Of a DNA stretch of 32,970 nucleotides, positions 10,489 to 23,042 are shown one piece after another. The notes under the pieces are model-generated. The model made no database searches. It saw nothing but the letters and a program-made list of their open reading frames with translations, and was not told the DNA's origin. Numbering within the stretch: position 1 is the stretch's first letter; every line of letters begins with the position of its first letter. The DNA comes from Vairimorpha apis BRL 01. Taxonomy: Eukaryota > Microsporidia > Nosematidae. The DNA lies in NCBI GenBank assembly GCA_000447185.1, contig KE647080.1:9535-42504 (forward strand), written 5' to 3'. Made by a program: the position numbers and the translations under genes.

Positions 10489-11653
10489 ATCATTTTTAAG
10501 ATTATTTTTATTGTTTCATTTATAGTTTGTTTTAGATATATTAAATCTTTATAATATGTATATTTTTTATTAAATTTAAATAAAGTGTTTTACAAAAATA
10601 AAATTATTAAAAATAAAAAAATAAATTTACTTAATTTGTTTTTTTAAAATTATTTACAATAAAATTACATAAACCAAGAAAAAGAGAATTAGCTTGTTTT
10701 AACTTTTTTTGTGTTTACTTTTTATTAGATAAATTATAAAAGATGGAATCGTATTAAATAAATTTATAAAAATATTTTTATATTTAATAAAATATCTAAT
10801 TAGATAATTATTAAAAACTCATTACTTGTATTGATGTTTAATTTTTTTTTCAAAAATAAAAATGACTGTACACAAAAAATTAATAAATTTTATTTCAAAT
10901 ATTTTTATGCGAAATTAATTATATATGTTTGTTTATTAATTTAGCGGGACAATTGATTTTATGTTTACGTAAATTTTTTTAAATTTATGTGCAAAAATTA
11001 AAATAAATGTCAAGTTTTCGTTTTATATCAATGAATAAAAATTTTGATTATAAAGATTTATAAAAAAATTAAATTACATAAATATATATTAATAATATTT
11101 AAATTCAGAATTTTTAAAAAAAACATATTATAATTGTTATAATTATTCTTTTTATTTTTAAAAAAGTTTTTTCTAAAAAATCATATAAAAATAAACTATA
11201 TACTTAATTTGTACAATAACTCTACTTTTTTATTAATTTAAATTAAATAATATAATAAATTCATGTAATTTAATTTTAACAATTAATAAATAATTACATA
11301 TGAAAATATTCTAATAAAATTTACCTATAAAAGAATATAATTTATAAATATGTTATTTGTATATTTGATATTTTTAAATAAAATTTTAATTAATTTTACA
11401 TTTTTTAATATAAGACATAAATTTTAAATTTTTTTTGTTATGTACTTAAAGAATGACTCTAATAAAAAAATTTGATACTATGTTAAATTGATCAAATTTA
11501 AAAATATATTTATAATATTTTTATGTATATTAAAAATTTGTAATATCTTATTTTACAAATAAAATAGTTTGTTTCAGATGTATATATTTCAACATTTGAC
11601 ATTTATTTTATTTTTCTTTTTTTTGAAACAAGTATTAATTTATTTCTTTTACA
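10489..11653. other. AT-rich gene-free region
   Basis: No coding or RNA gene seen. A single less AT-rich word near 10939-10970 (tagcgggacaattg) has no supported meaning. Confidence 0.55.
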
Positions 11654-11660
11654 CCCCTTA
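11654..11660 (+). promoter_or_regulatory. CCCC start-proximal motif
   Basis: CCCCTTA directly before the ATG at 11661. The same motif type precedes nine other predicted starts in the window and helps fix this start. Confidence 0.6.
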
Positions 11661-12716
11661 ATGTATAGAGAAATTTTGAATTTTCTAAAAGATAAGAATA
11701 AAAAACTTACAAAAGAAGAAGCTAACGAGTTTATGAAATTGTTAGCACAAACTGTTGATATGGAAGATTTTGACCCAAATATTCTTAGTATGGATACAGA
11801 TGAAGGTTGTGATTTTAATGTTTTTGTTGATAATTTAGACATTGATTATAGCGAAGATGATTCTTATTCTATAAATTCTAGTGAAGATGAAGATGAAGAC
11901 GATGAAGAATATGTTGTTCTAAGTAAACGTAAAATTAAAAGAAACAATGATTTTAAACGTTCTAAGAAAGAAACTAAGGACATTAACATTGATCATATAC
12001 AGGAAAGTAAAAATAAAAAAGAAGATAATGTTAGTGAAGAAATTAAAAATGATGTCATTGAAATCAATGATATATTAAACGAAGAAATGAAAGGTACTAA
12101 TCAAAAATACAATGTTGAAACTAATAATAATAATTTTAAAGATATTCAAAATTTAAGTGTAGATAAAAAAAATTGTATATTAACTACGAATATAAAAAAC
12201 AATGACTTTAATTATAATGAAAAATCTCAATCATTTTTTGAAAATAGTATTGGTTCTAAAAAAAATAATGAAAACATAAAAAGTTTTGAAATAAATAAAA
12301 AAATGACCTTAAATTCTAAAGACTTAGATGTAGAAAATTCAATACATGATAATAAAGTAAATTTTGAAACATGTAATACTTCTACTACTAATCATTTTGA
12401 GAATGAACAAATTGATAATTCTGAAGCTGACAACGATAAATATCAGAGAAATCCATTTTTTACTACACCAAAAGAAGAAGTAATTATTAACAAACCAAAA
12501 TTTGAATTTAAACTTCCAGAGAATTCATTTATTAAAAATTCTGAATTCGAGCTTCCTAAAAATCCAAAAAATAGTAATTTTTATTTTGAATTGCCAAAAG
12601 ACTATAACGGACCAACAGAAAATGATAACTATAAGTTTGAAATAGGAGAATTAATAGATGTGCAAAAAAGTGGACCAGATTATAAATTTTATGATGAAGA
12701 GCAAAAAGAAATATAA
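11661..12716 (+). CDS. Acidic low-complexity protein with three FELP-like motifs
   Basis: An intact 351-residue frame with a CCCC-marked start. Residues 1-60 could fold (MYREILNFLKDKNKKLTKEE, then EFMKLLAQTVDMEDFDP). Next come a Ser/Asp/Glu stretch with EDEDEDDEE near residue 75 and a short basic patch (SKRKIKRNNDFKRSKK). About 160 residues follow that are mostly Asn, Lys, Glu, Asp and Ser and probably disordered. The C-terminus has three spaced motifs, KFEFKLP (280-286), EFELPK (295-300) and FYFELPK (307-313), and a fourth looser YKFEIGELID. Spaced motifs in a disordered tail suggest docking sites for a partner. Acidic and basic blocks fit a nuclear protein such as a chromatin or nuclear-pore factor, but no family is recognisable. 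No signal peptide or membrane segment. Confidence 0.75.
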   Translation: MYREILNFLKDKNKKLTKEEANEFMKLLAQTVDMEDFDPNILSMDTDEGCDFNVFVDNLDIDYSEDDSYSINSSEDEDEDDEEYVVLSKRKIKRNNDFKRSKKETKDINIDHIQESKNKKEDNVSEEIKNDVIEINDILNEEMKGTNQKYNVETNNNNFKDIQNLSVDKKNCILTTNIKNNDFNYNEKSQSFFENSIGSKKNNENIKSFEINKKMTLNSKDLDVENSIHDNKVNFETCNTSTTNHFENEQIDNSEADNDKYQRNPFFTTPKEEVIINKPKFEFKLPENSFIKNSEFELPKNPKNSNFYFELPKDYNGPTENDNYKFEIGELIDVQKSGPDYKFYDEEQKEI

Positions 12717-13961
12717 GTTAATAAATATTTATAAATAAACTTGTGCATTAAATTTAAAATATTTTTAAATTTTATTAAAAGTATATTATATAAAATTATA
12801 TAACATTGTAAAAAACATTTAAGTATATTTATATTACGTTGATTTTTTTGTTTTATGATAAAACTTTTTTATTTATGAAAATTTTAAAAATTAAATTGTT
12901 TTTATTTTTTTTATATAACATATTATAAAAATAAATCATTATTTTTTTTATAAATTTAAATGTCAATAAATAAAACTAATTTAATTTTTAAAATTTTCAT
13001 AAATAAAATTTACACATAACACTTTTTAAATTTATTAAAAAAGTAATGATTATGTTAAATGAAAATGTATTTATTAATTTACAATTAATGTATTTATTAT
13101 GACATGTCATCAATAAACACTACTATATATTTATTAATTTTCTAAAAAAAGAGAATATATTTTTCAATAACTTTTTATGAATATATTTATCTTAAATACA
13201 AAATAATAAATTTCACAATTAAAAATAAATCTAATAACATTAAAATTTATATGCTGTTATTTTATGTTAAGAAAAACCAATAGAATTATATTTAATATTA
13301 TCATTTCTTAAAAATTTAACATATTTAATTAAAATTTAATTTATAAAATCATATGATTTTTTATTGATCAAAATATTGTTTTTTTTAAGTTTATTTTGGC
13401 TGTTTATTAAATGATATTACATTTTTCAAATACAAAAAAATTGTAAAAATAATTTTTTGCTTAAAAAAATTATTATGACAATATAATGAAGAGTATATCA
13501 TATTTATAAATTACAGAATTCTTAAATGTATATCTGAGTGAAAAAAATTTTTACATATAATTTAAACAAAATAAATTTTTTATTTCTTTCATATAAAAAA
13601 AAGTTAAAAACATATTTATGATACAATAGAATATCATTAAAATGATTATAATAAAATCATAAATATTTTGTGATTCAAAAAAATCATATTTTTTGAAAAT
13701 TAAAGATTTAAATAAATCTCTTTTAAGAGTTTTAATATGAATAATTTATTATAAACATTCTTAAATAAAAAATTAACTTAAATTTATTTAGTTAATATTA
13801 CATATATTTGCTTTGTAATTTAAATTTTTTTGTAAATAAGTAAAATTTAAATTCAAAATTATATATATATATTTAGTATAATAAATGTGGATGTTTAGAA
13901 ATTTATTAGATTGTGAAGCAATTATATTATAATGAATTTATTGCTTATTCGTTTTATACAA
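12717..13961. other. AT-rich gene-free region
   Basis: No gene seen on either strand. It contains a perfect 16-base palindrome at 13345-13360. Confidence 0.6.
13345..13360. repeat. Perfect 16-base palindrome
   Basis: AAAATCATATGATTTT equals its own reverse complement. Palindromes of this size arise easily in DNA this AT-rich, so the meaning is open. Confidence 0.5.
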
Positions 13962-14032
13962 GCGCTAATGGTCAAGTGGTATGACAACAGCCTTCCAAGC
14001 TGTTAGCCTGGGTTCGATTCCCGGTTAGCGCA
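13962..14032 (+). tRNA. tRNA-Gly(TCC)
   Basis: A complete cloverleaf. The acceptor stem GCGCTAA pairs with TTAGCGC, followed by discriminator A. The anticodon arm CAGCCTTCCAAGCTG has loop CTTCCAA, so the anticodon is TCC (Gly, GGA codons). The T arm is CTGGG-TTCGATT-CCCGG. The internal RNA polymerase III boxes are present: A box TGGTCAAGTGG and B box GGTTCGATTCC. No intron, and CCA is not encoded, as is usual in eukaryotes. U34 of such a tRNA is a normal Elongator target. A second gene at 20818-20888 differs only in one acceptor-stem pair. Confidence 0.97.
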
Positions 14033-14046
14033 TATAAAATATTTTG

Positions 14047-14053
14047 TTTTTTT
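14047..14053 (+). terminator. RNA polymerase III T-run terminator
   Basis: T7 lies 14 bases after the end of tRNA-Gly, a normal Pol III stop. T-runs are common here, so position is the main support. Confidence 0.6.
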
Positions 14054-14277
14054 AAGTTTAATAGCTTTTTTAGTAAAAAAATATAATATAATTTATTTTC
14101 TATATTACATAATTCTAAAATTTTACATCTTGTTTTTTTGTAAAAAATTAAGTTTAATTTTAAAAAATAATATGTATATTTTATGTACAAAAATTATTTT
14201 TTTAAATAATTATATTCCAATAATAATGCTATTTTTTCAAATAAAAAAATATAATATAATTAAATATATATATTTTA

Positions 14278-14484
14278 AAGCTTTATAGGAGTGAATTAAA
14301 TATAAACAGCAGAATACAGGCATATATACAAGCAAGAGTGCTAAAGATGAATCTAGAAAGTTTCTCTATGGAAGCCCGCATAGGCGAACAAATTACTGAG
14401 GAAGAACAGATAGCTACGGTGAAGGAATTGAAGGAACAAACTGTGTATAAAAGTCAACTTAATTCTAATTGTAATAATATGTAA
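14278..14484 (+). mobile_element. Retrotransposon relic D (region before the nuclease)
   Basis: A GC-raised patch whose plus frame is open from about 14278 to the TAA at 14482-14484. It reads SRIQAYIQARVLKMNLESFS, then MEARIGEQITEEEQ and TVKELKEQTVYKSQL. No start of the local type precedes it. A minus-strand patch at 17728-17800 repeats the first block as DRIEAYIQLVILYKSLV, so two separate places hold the same protein fragment. From memory of the family, a block of this type sits between the reverse transcriptase and the nuclease domain of the elements that end like relic C; that placement is inference. It is cut on both sides by AT-rich DNA. Confidence 0.55.
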
Positions 14485-14731
14485 ATACATATAATACAAG
14501 TATACCCTAAATAAATATTTTCTTTTAAAGCTTTATGATAATATTTTTTTAAAAAGTTTAAAAAAATATTAAATCAAATAAAATTTATTTCATTAAAATA
14601 AGTTGTAAATTTTTTTTTAAAATAATACTAATAAAAATTTTTAACGTTTTATATTAAAAATCAAATTTTTTTTTGCAATGATCTTAAGTAAAAAAAGAGA
14701 AACAATAATTGCTAGAAGATAAAATGCTTTA

Positions 14732-15310
14732 TTATTTTATTTCAATAACATTTAAAGCTACAAGTAAAGAAATTATAGACTTGTAAAATTTTGGTTTAAA
14801 TTGCATCTCTTTTACAATATAACATATAAAAGCTTTATAATCAGACACACTAGATATTTTGTTACTTATTGATTCTTCCCATTTTGAATTATAAAAAGCA
14901 CAAACATAACCCAAAATACAATCCCAATATAAATCTTGTTTTGCAAATGTATCATATAAACTAGTTATTTCGTGATAAGTATAATGAGTAAATTCTGAAG
15001 TTTTGCCGGTTTTGTTGTCTATTAAAAATTTATTACTATATATATAATTTGGAAACATTTTTTTTATTTCTATTTCCTTTGCTAATTTTGAAATTATTAA
15101 ATTTAAAGGATTTCTATAACTTTCATTGATAATATATAATTTACGTGACCAATTAATATTTTGCACAAAAAAATTTTCTTTATTTCCATATGAAAAATTT
15201 ATACATTTTTTCAAATTTGCATCAAATATTTGATCTGTTTTTGTTTTTTTAAAATCAAATTCTGTACAAATAACATATTCTAATAAAAAATATATTTTAA
15301 TAATTACCAT
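14732..15310 (-). CDS. Predicted secreted protein of unknown function
   Basis: An intact 192-residue frame from a true ATG. The N-terminus MVIIKIYFLLEYVICTEF is hydrophobic and ends in a small/polar residue pattern like a signal peptide. The mature part starts DFKKTKTDQIF and has no further membrane segment, so the protein is probably secreted or lumenal. It has several aromatic-rich blocks (WSRKLYII, FTHYTYHEITSLYDTF, LYWDCILGYVCAFYNSKWEE) and, after the signal region, four cysteines. No known family signature is visible. There is no CCC motif near the start. Together with the small proteins at 2552 and 4255 it makes three predicted exported proteins in gene-poor, retroelement-littered DNA. 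Role in the host or spore wall is speculation. Confidence 0.65.
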   Translation of the reverse strand: MVIIKIYFLLEYVICTEFDFKKTKTDQIFDANLKKCINFSYGNKENFFVQNINWSRKLYIINESYRNPLNLIISKLAKEIEIKKMFPNYIYSNKFLIDNKTGKTSEFTHYTYHEITSLYDTFAKQDLYWDCILGYVCAFYNSKWEESISNKISSVSDYKAFICYIVKEMQFKPKFYKSIISLLVALNVIEIK

Positions 15311-18300
15311 ATAAAAAAATTATTAAAAATTTTTATAAATCTTTTTTTGGTTTGAGTAAATTAAATTACGTAAGAAAATTAATTAAAAAAACCACATTCT
15401 GTAAAACATTTTACAGTGTATTATTTATTAATATAAAATATAATTTTGAATAATATTATAATTGCATAATTAAAAAATTATAGTAAATTAAAATTAAATA
15501 AATTTGCAAAATATTATAGTTTATATATTTTTAATTTTCTAGATTACAAACTACACTTTTTAATAGTATCATAATTAAAAAAATATTTTATCGTGATGTT
15601 TGATATCAAAAAATAAATTTATTTATAATTCAAGATAGAAATTTTATTTACTCATTTTTATTATTAAAATATCTTAAATTAAGTTTTGAATAATTTTGAA
15701 TTAAAAAATTTATTTAAAAATGCCCAAAATTTTAATTATAATCTATCTAAAAAAAATTTATAAATATTAATAAATTAAAATATATGTTTTAATAAAAAAA
15801 TTTAAAAATACGTTATATTTTAAAAATTACTTTTTAGTGGTTATTATATCTATTATCATTACAAATATTAATAAAATTGCAAAATTTATTGGTGAATATT
15901 CAAAAGTTTTTGTATTTTTCTCTCTTTTAAAGTATACATAAATAGCTTTCTAAAAAAATTACCATAGTTCTAATGGTGCATTTTTTTAAAATCATATTAT
16001 TAATTTTATTTAAGATAAATATATCTATAATAAGATAATTATAAGATGATTATTTAGACGTTTAATTTATAAGTTATAGCTTTTTCATATATACAAAACA
16101 ATAAAATTTAAAAAATTATCTTTCAGATTTTTTATATTAAATGAAACTATAATTTGATATGTTTGATAATTCAGATTAATAATATTTATGTTTTGCGATA
16201 AAAAAATTTTTATGATTTAATATTTTTATTATTTAAAGTCATGATAAAATATAACTAATATAATAAAATATTTATATTTTAAACTTATATAAATTATTGT
16301 TTATGTTAATATTATTTTAATTAAAATGGTGTTTAAAAATATTTTGAAAGAAAAAATAAATTGTATAATAAAAATATATTATATTCTTTAAAAATTTTAC
16401 TTTTTAAATTTATTATATTAATAATATTTTAAAATTAGTTTTAAAACAAAATCTTAGTATAAATATAAATTAATAAAAACTTAAATTTAGTGCAAATTGA
16501 ATTTTAATAAAAAATATATTAATTCAAAGAAATTAAAAAATCAATAATATAAATAATTAAGAAGTAATATCAATATATGATTATTAACAATAATTTAATT
16601 TTTTCTAAATTTTTGATAAAAAAAGTGTATGATAATATGTAAAAATAAAATAATTTTTTGTAATTAGATAAGTTATTGTGATATAAAACGATTATAAAAA
16701 TATTTATACTATTGTTTTAATAAGAAATAGGTATTAAATAGTCATTTAAATTACACAAATAAATTTTTTTATTTTATTTATTTACAAACAATTTTAATAT
16801 CATTTATTTGTTTCGAATATATTTTATGTTTCTTTTATTAATATTTACCATATATTTATAATTTTAATTTAAAAATTAAATTTAGTGTAATCTTTTTTTA
16901 TTATTTATAAATATATTAAAACATAATGCTATAAAATAAAAATTTGTTATTCAATTTAAAATTTTTAAATTTTTTTGTAGTACATAAATTTGATATTAAA
17001 AGATATTTAATTAAAATATAGTAAATTTAAAATAAATTTTTTATAAATTTATATAAGTTTTTTTATGTGACTAAAAAATTAAAATCTCCTATTAATATCT
17101 AATTAATCTTAAGTTAAAAAAAAATTATCACGTATTTTTATTTTAAATTATAAAACAAACATAACAAACTTCTTTTAACATTTTTTACAATTTTATTATA
17201 TATTGATTTAAATTTTTCTTTTTTAAAATTATAATCACTTATTATATTACATAATTTTTTTTCATTTAATTTTTGTTTACAGAGAAAATATTTAATTTAA
17301 CTTTTAGACAATAAGGTTTGAAAAATCAATAATTTATCTTTTATCATGAGATAATTTTAATATCAAATAATTCAAAGTCTTTTTTAATATTTTTAACATT
17401 AATTATTTAAAAAGATTAAATCGAATTTCAAATTTTATTTTCAAAAATTAAAAATTAATAGGATGATATATTAAAAAACACTCGATATTAAAATCCTAAA
17501 TTTAATTAATTTGAAATTGTATTTTCTAATTTTTAGATTTATTTTTATATATATAAAATAATTTAGAATAAAAATTATAAAAACCTAAAAACTTTTTTAT
17601 TTTGAAATTAATTTTTATTATTAAATTATGTTGTCGTTTTCCTTCTAAACGAGTTTACTTAAAATAAAAAATTTAATTCCTTTCGTTTTTTGCTAAAATT
17701 AAGTTGTCTAATCTTCTGTACTTAATCAAAAATAAACTAGACTTTTATAAAGGATCACTAATTGTATGTATGCTTCGATTCGGTCTAATATTTTCGACTC
17801 TTTTAGTATTTTGAATAATATTTTATTTACATCTAAAATATATATATTAAATAAAAATATTACATTACAAATAAAAATAAAGTGTATTTTTAAAATCTTA
17901 TATTTTTTTGTTAAGAATTATATAAATTTTTACTTTTCATTATATTTATGATATTATTAAAATAAATGCTTACAAATATACAAAAATTTCAAATTTAAAA
18001 CACTTATATTTTTACATTAAAAATAATAAACTTGAATACCTACATAAAAGTTTTATTATAAACTTTATTTAATTTTATTCTTAACAATTAACATAATTAA
18101 AAGTACAAAGATAAAGTTATAGATAAATATCATAACTTTGAGTTTAAACTTTTTTTCTTTTTGTTCAATTTTTCATCATTGAATTTTTTTCAAATTATAT
18201 ACATAACAAAAATTATCATTTCTTTTTTATTTTTTAATTTAAAACATAATATTTATTAAATAACTACTTACTATTTTATTCATTTTTAAAATCTATTATT

Positions 18301-20802
18301 TAAGATTTTAAAATTATGTATTCTCTAAAATAAAGAAAGCTTACAATTTAGTATATCTTTTTTTTTGTATAAATAAACTTTAACATAATTAATATTCTCT
18401 ACTTTTATTTTGTATTACATATTCATAAATTTATAATAATATTGCATATAAAACATTATATTGTAATTTAAAATATAATATTTTTTACTTTTTAATATGA
18501 AAAATTTGAAGTAGTTTTTGATTTTTAATATTAATATTATTACAAAGATTGTAATTAAATATATTTTAATAATACTTTGTTGTTATTAATAACATCATAC
18601 AGTCATTTATCAAGTATTAAGTGGATTTTTAAATAATTTTATTGAAAAATTTTGATTGAGAAAATATTTTAAAATCGATCATTTATATATTTTTATTGTT
18701 TTATTTTTAATTTTTGTGTATAAATATATATTTAAAATTTTTATTTTATATATAATTGTTACGAAAAATAACATTAAAACATTTTTAATTTTAAAAATCA
18801 ATGGTTATTTATTATTTTAATGTTTATTTCAATCAAAAACATAATAAAGCAGTTTATAATATTTGATACATTAAGCATCTCTCTTCTATGCGATACTTTA
18901 GAAATGATTCGAATTAAGTTTATATTTTAAATCTATTTTTTATGTTTTGTTTTTATATTATATATTTTGCATTTTTAAAATAAAAACTTTATGTTATTTT
19001 ACTTTGTGTTACAACAAAAATTAAACCTTTTCAGTTACATAATCTTAAAAATATAGAATAATATTAAAATTTTTAAATGATTGATATACGTTTACAATCA
19101 TTAATTAACTTTTAATTAAAATAACATATTTTATTTTTTCATGTTTTTTATTAGTTTTTATATTTTTTATCATGTTAGTAAATTTTACGATTAAGATGTT
19201 TAAGGTGATAAAATTTAATTTTTAGATAACTTAATATTCAAAAATATTAAATTTTTAATTTTATACGTATTTATTTAATATCTTATTTATTAAAATTCAA
19301 AATTTTCTTTTATAAAAGTATCAAAATTTATAATGTTTCTTAATACACAAAAAATTCAACAGATTTATTCTTTAAATCTATTCAGTTAAAAAAAATTATT
19401 GATTTTAAATTACCTTTATATTCAATAATATACAATTATAAATATTATTTGAATTACATTACAAAACCTTATATATAAATAAAATCAATATAATGATTTA
19501 TATGATTATCTTATCAAATTTTAAAATTTATTTTAATCTAAATTTGTTATTTTTACTAGTTGTAAAATTTTTTAATATAAAAACTAATTAAATATTTATA
19601 TTATTTGATTTGACATTTTTATCTAAAAGACTTAGATTTTAAAACATTTTTATATTTTCTTTGTTAATATTATTTTAAAATAATATATTTTATGGTTACT
19701 TTATAGTGTTTTTTTAAGTTAGCTAAAATTCTTTAAAAAATTATTTTTAAAATATTTTAATACAACATCTATATTAAATCATTAAAAATTAAAAATAATG
19801 ATTAATTATTATAATATTATGAAATATAAATATATACTTTAAATTAAAAATTTTATGTTAATAAAATCCAACATTAATTTTTTTTTATCAAAATACTATT
19901 ATTGTTTTTTTGCACTAAAATTATATTATAAATTTTATACAAGTTTGATGATTTTTAAATTTAATAAAAATATGAAAGAATTTATTTATCATTATAAAAT
20001 AGTAAATTTTTAAAATTATAAATTAAACTTTAAATTTATTTCACTTTTTTTAAAATAATTTTTAATAATGATTTTAGCTATTGTCTTAAATTTAAAAAAC
20101 ACCATCATAAATTATTATTTAGATAAAACATTTATTTTGTTTTTTTATTCGTAGATATTGCAAACTTACACTTAAAATATTTTTTTTGTAATTGTTAATT
20201 TTGTTTCAATGTTTAGAAAAGATGAATAAAAAACAATTTTTTTTTAACATTTAAAATGATTTTTGGCTAGATAATAAATTTTTATAAATAAACTTATTGT
20301 AAGTTATACTCAAAAATTTAAATATAAATTATTTTTAATGTGTGTTGTAATTCAAAGTATTTTTTTTATGGTTAAATATTTTTAATATGAATATTTATTT
20401 CTTTAATCATATTTAAAGAGCATATTTTTGGTATTTTTTTATTTATATTTAATGTAAAAATTTTATTATGACCAAATAATGATGCCAATTATTGTGCTTA
20501 GAATTAAATTTGTATTCGTCTTTAAATTACTATATAGATAAACATTATCATCTTTATAATTTTTTTTGAATTCTATATATAAATGTAATAAAGTATTTTT
20601 TTATTTTATAGATTAAATTTATTACTATACAATTGTTTCAAAACATAAAAAAATTTAATTTAAAATATCATTTTTGAATAATTTAAAATTTATAAAATTC
20701 ATCAATTTTCAACATAATATTTATCATTTATAAAAATTTTTCTTTTATATATATAGTTAAATGAAAATTAATTTACATAGATAAAATAAAACCATCATTT
20801 AT
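15311..20802. other. 5.5-kb AT-rich gene desert
   Basis: No gene I can support in almost 5.5 kb. It contains retroelement relic E (17728-17800) and a short GC-raised patch at 18866-18915 (around catctctcttctatgcgata) that I cannot identify. Otherwise stops and A/T runs fill all six frames. This is long for a microsporidian intergenic space and is flanked at or near both ends by tRNA-Gly genes and relics. Confidence 0.6.
17728..17800 (-). mobile_element. Retrotransposon relic E
   Basis: The minus strand reads ESKILDRIEAYIQLVILYKS and then LVYF before a stop. It aligns without gaps to relic D (NSRIQAYIQARVLKMNLESF). Downstream to about 17640 the DNA stays less AT-rich but the protein match fades. 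Only a short piece is recognisable, so confidence rests on the shared R-I-x-A-Y-I-Q core. Confidence 0.5.
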
Positions 20803-20808
20803 AAAAAA
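20803..20808 (-). terminator. RNA polymerase III T-run terminator
   Basis: T6 on the minus strand, 9 bases after the end of the second tRNA-Gly gene. Confidence 0.55.
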
Positions 20809-20817
20809 TAATTAGTT

Positions 20818-20888
20818 TGCGTTAACCGGGAATCGAACCCAGGCTAACAGCTTGGAAGGCTGTTGTCATACCACTTGACCATTAACGC
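20818..20888 (-). tRNA. tRNA-Gly(TCC), second copy
   Basis: Identical to the gene at 13962-14032 except for two bases: the fourth acceptor pair is T-A (GCGTTAA with TTAACGC) instead of C-G (GCGCTAA with TTAGCGC). Anticodon TCC, discriminator A, and the same A and B boxes. The paired change keeps the stem intact, so both copies look functional. Confidence 0.97.
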
Positions 20889-21456
20889 TTATATTAATTA
20901 CACTATAAAATTTTGGTATTATTAATATTTTTAGTTTGTATTTTTTTTAAAATTTTGATATATACGGAATCGTAAACTAATTTTTTTATTTTGTTTTTCA
21001 AATTTGTTAATTTACGATTGTAAAAATTATTTTTTTTAGAAAAAATTTAAAATTTTACATATATTTAAAATTTATGATCATTTAAATAATAGCAATATTT
21101 GATTAAATTTTATCTTAGAAGATAAATTAACGATAATAATTAAAGATAAATTTTTATTTAAAACTTATATACCCGTTAAATGTTACTTAAATTATTTTCA
21201 CATTTAAATTCCATATTTTTTATAGTATATGTATTTAAATTTTGTTTAAAATAAAAATATTAAAATTTTATATTGTATTTACAAATAATAAAAATTAATT
21301 CTAATTTGTTTCTTTACAAACTTTATTCAAATAAAATAGTATAAATGCAAATTAAAATATCAAAAATGTTTATTTGACTTTAAACATACAAGCAATTATT
21401 GACATTTGTACAATTTTTTTTTCTTTTTTTACTATTTAAATAAATTTTTTTGTATA
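20889..21456. other. AT-rich spacer upstream of the helicase gene
   Basis: No gene. It holds the upstream region shared by the tRNA-Gly (leftward) and the DEAD-box gene (rightward). Confidence 0.5.
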
Positions 21457-21465
21457 CCCCAACAA
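21457..21465 (+). promoter_or_regulatory. CCCC start-proximal motif
   Basis: CCCCAACAA before the ATG at 21466. It supports this start over the in-frame upstream TTG at 21406, whose extension would be an odd Phe/Tyr-rich leader. Confidence 0.6.

Positions 21466-23042
<1,577 letters not shown>

Noticed and set aside
11603..11842. 79-residue minus-strand frame over the start of the acidic protein
   Set aside because: It is antisense to a gene with a clear start motif, and the translation is a reflection of that gene's codons.
13090..13110. Sharing of TTATGACATGT with relic A, suggesting another relic
   Set aside because: The match is only about 11 bases and the flanking translation does not continue the family pattern.
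13972..14190. 72-residue minus-strand frame over the tRNA
   Set aside because: It includes the reverse complement of the tRNA-Gly gene. Shadow only.
17766..17951. 61-residue plus-strand frame starting MYASIRSNIF
   Set aside because: Its start lies on the opposite strand of retroelement relic E, the rest is AT-driven Ile/Phe/Lys/Asn sequence, and there is no CCC motif.
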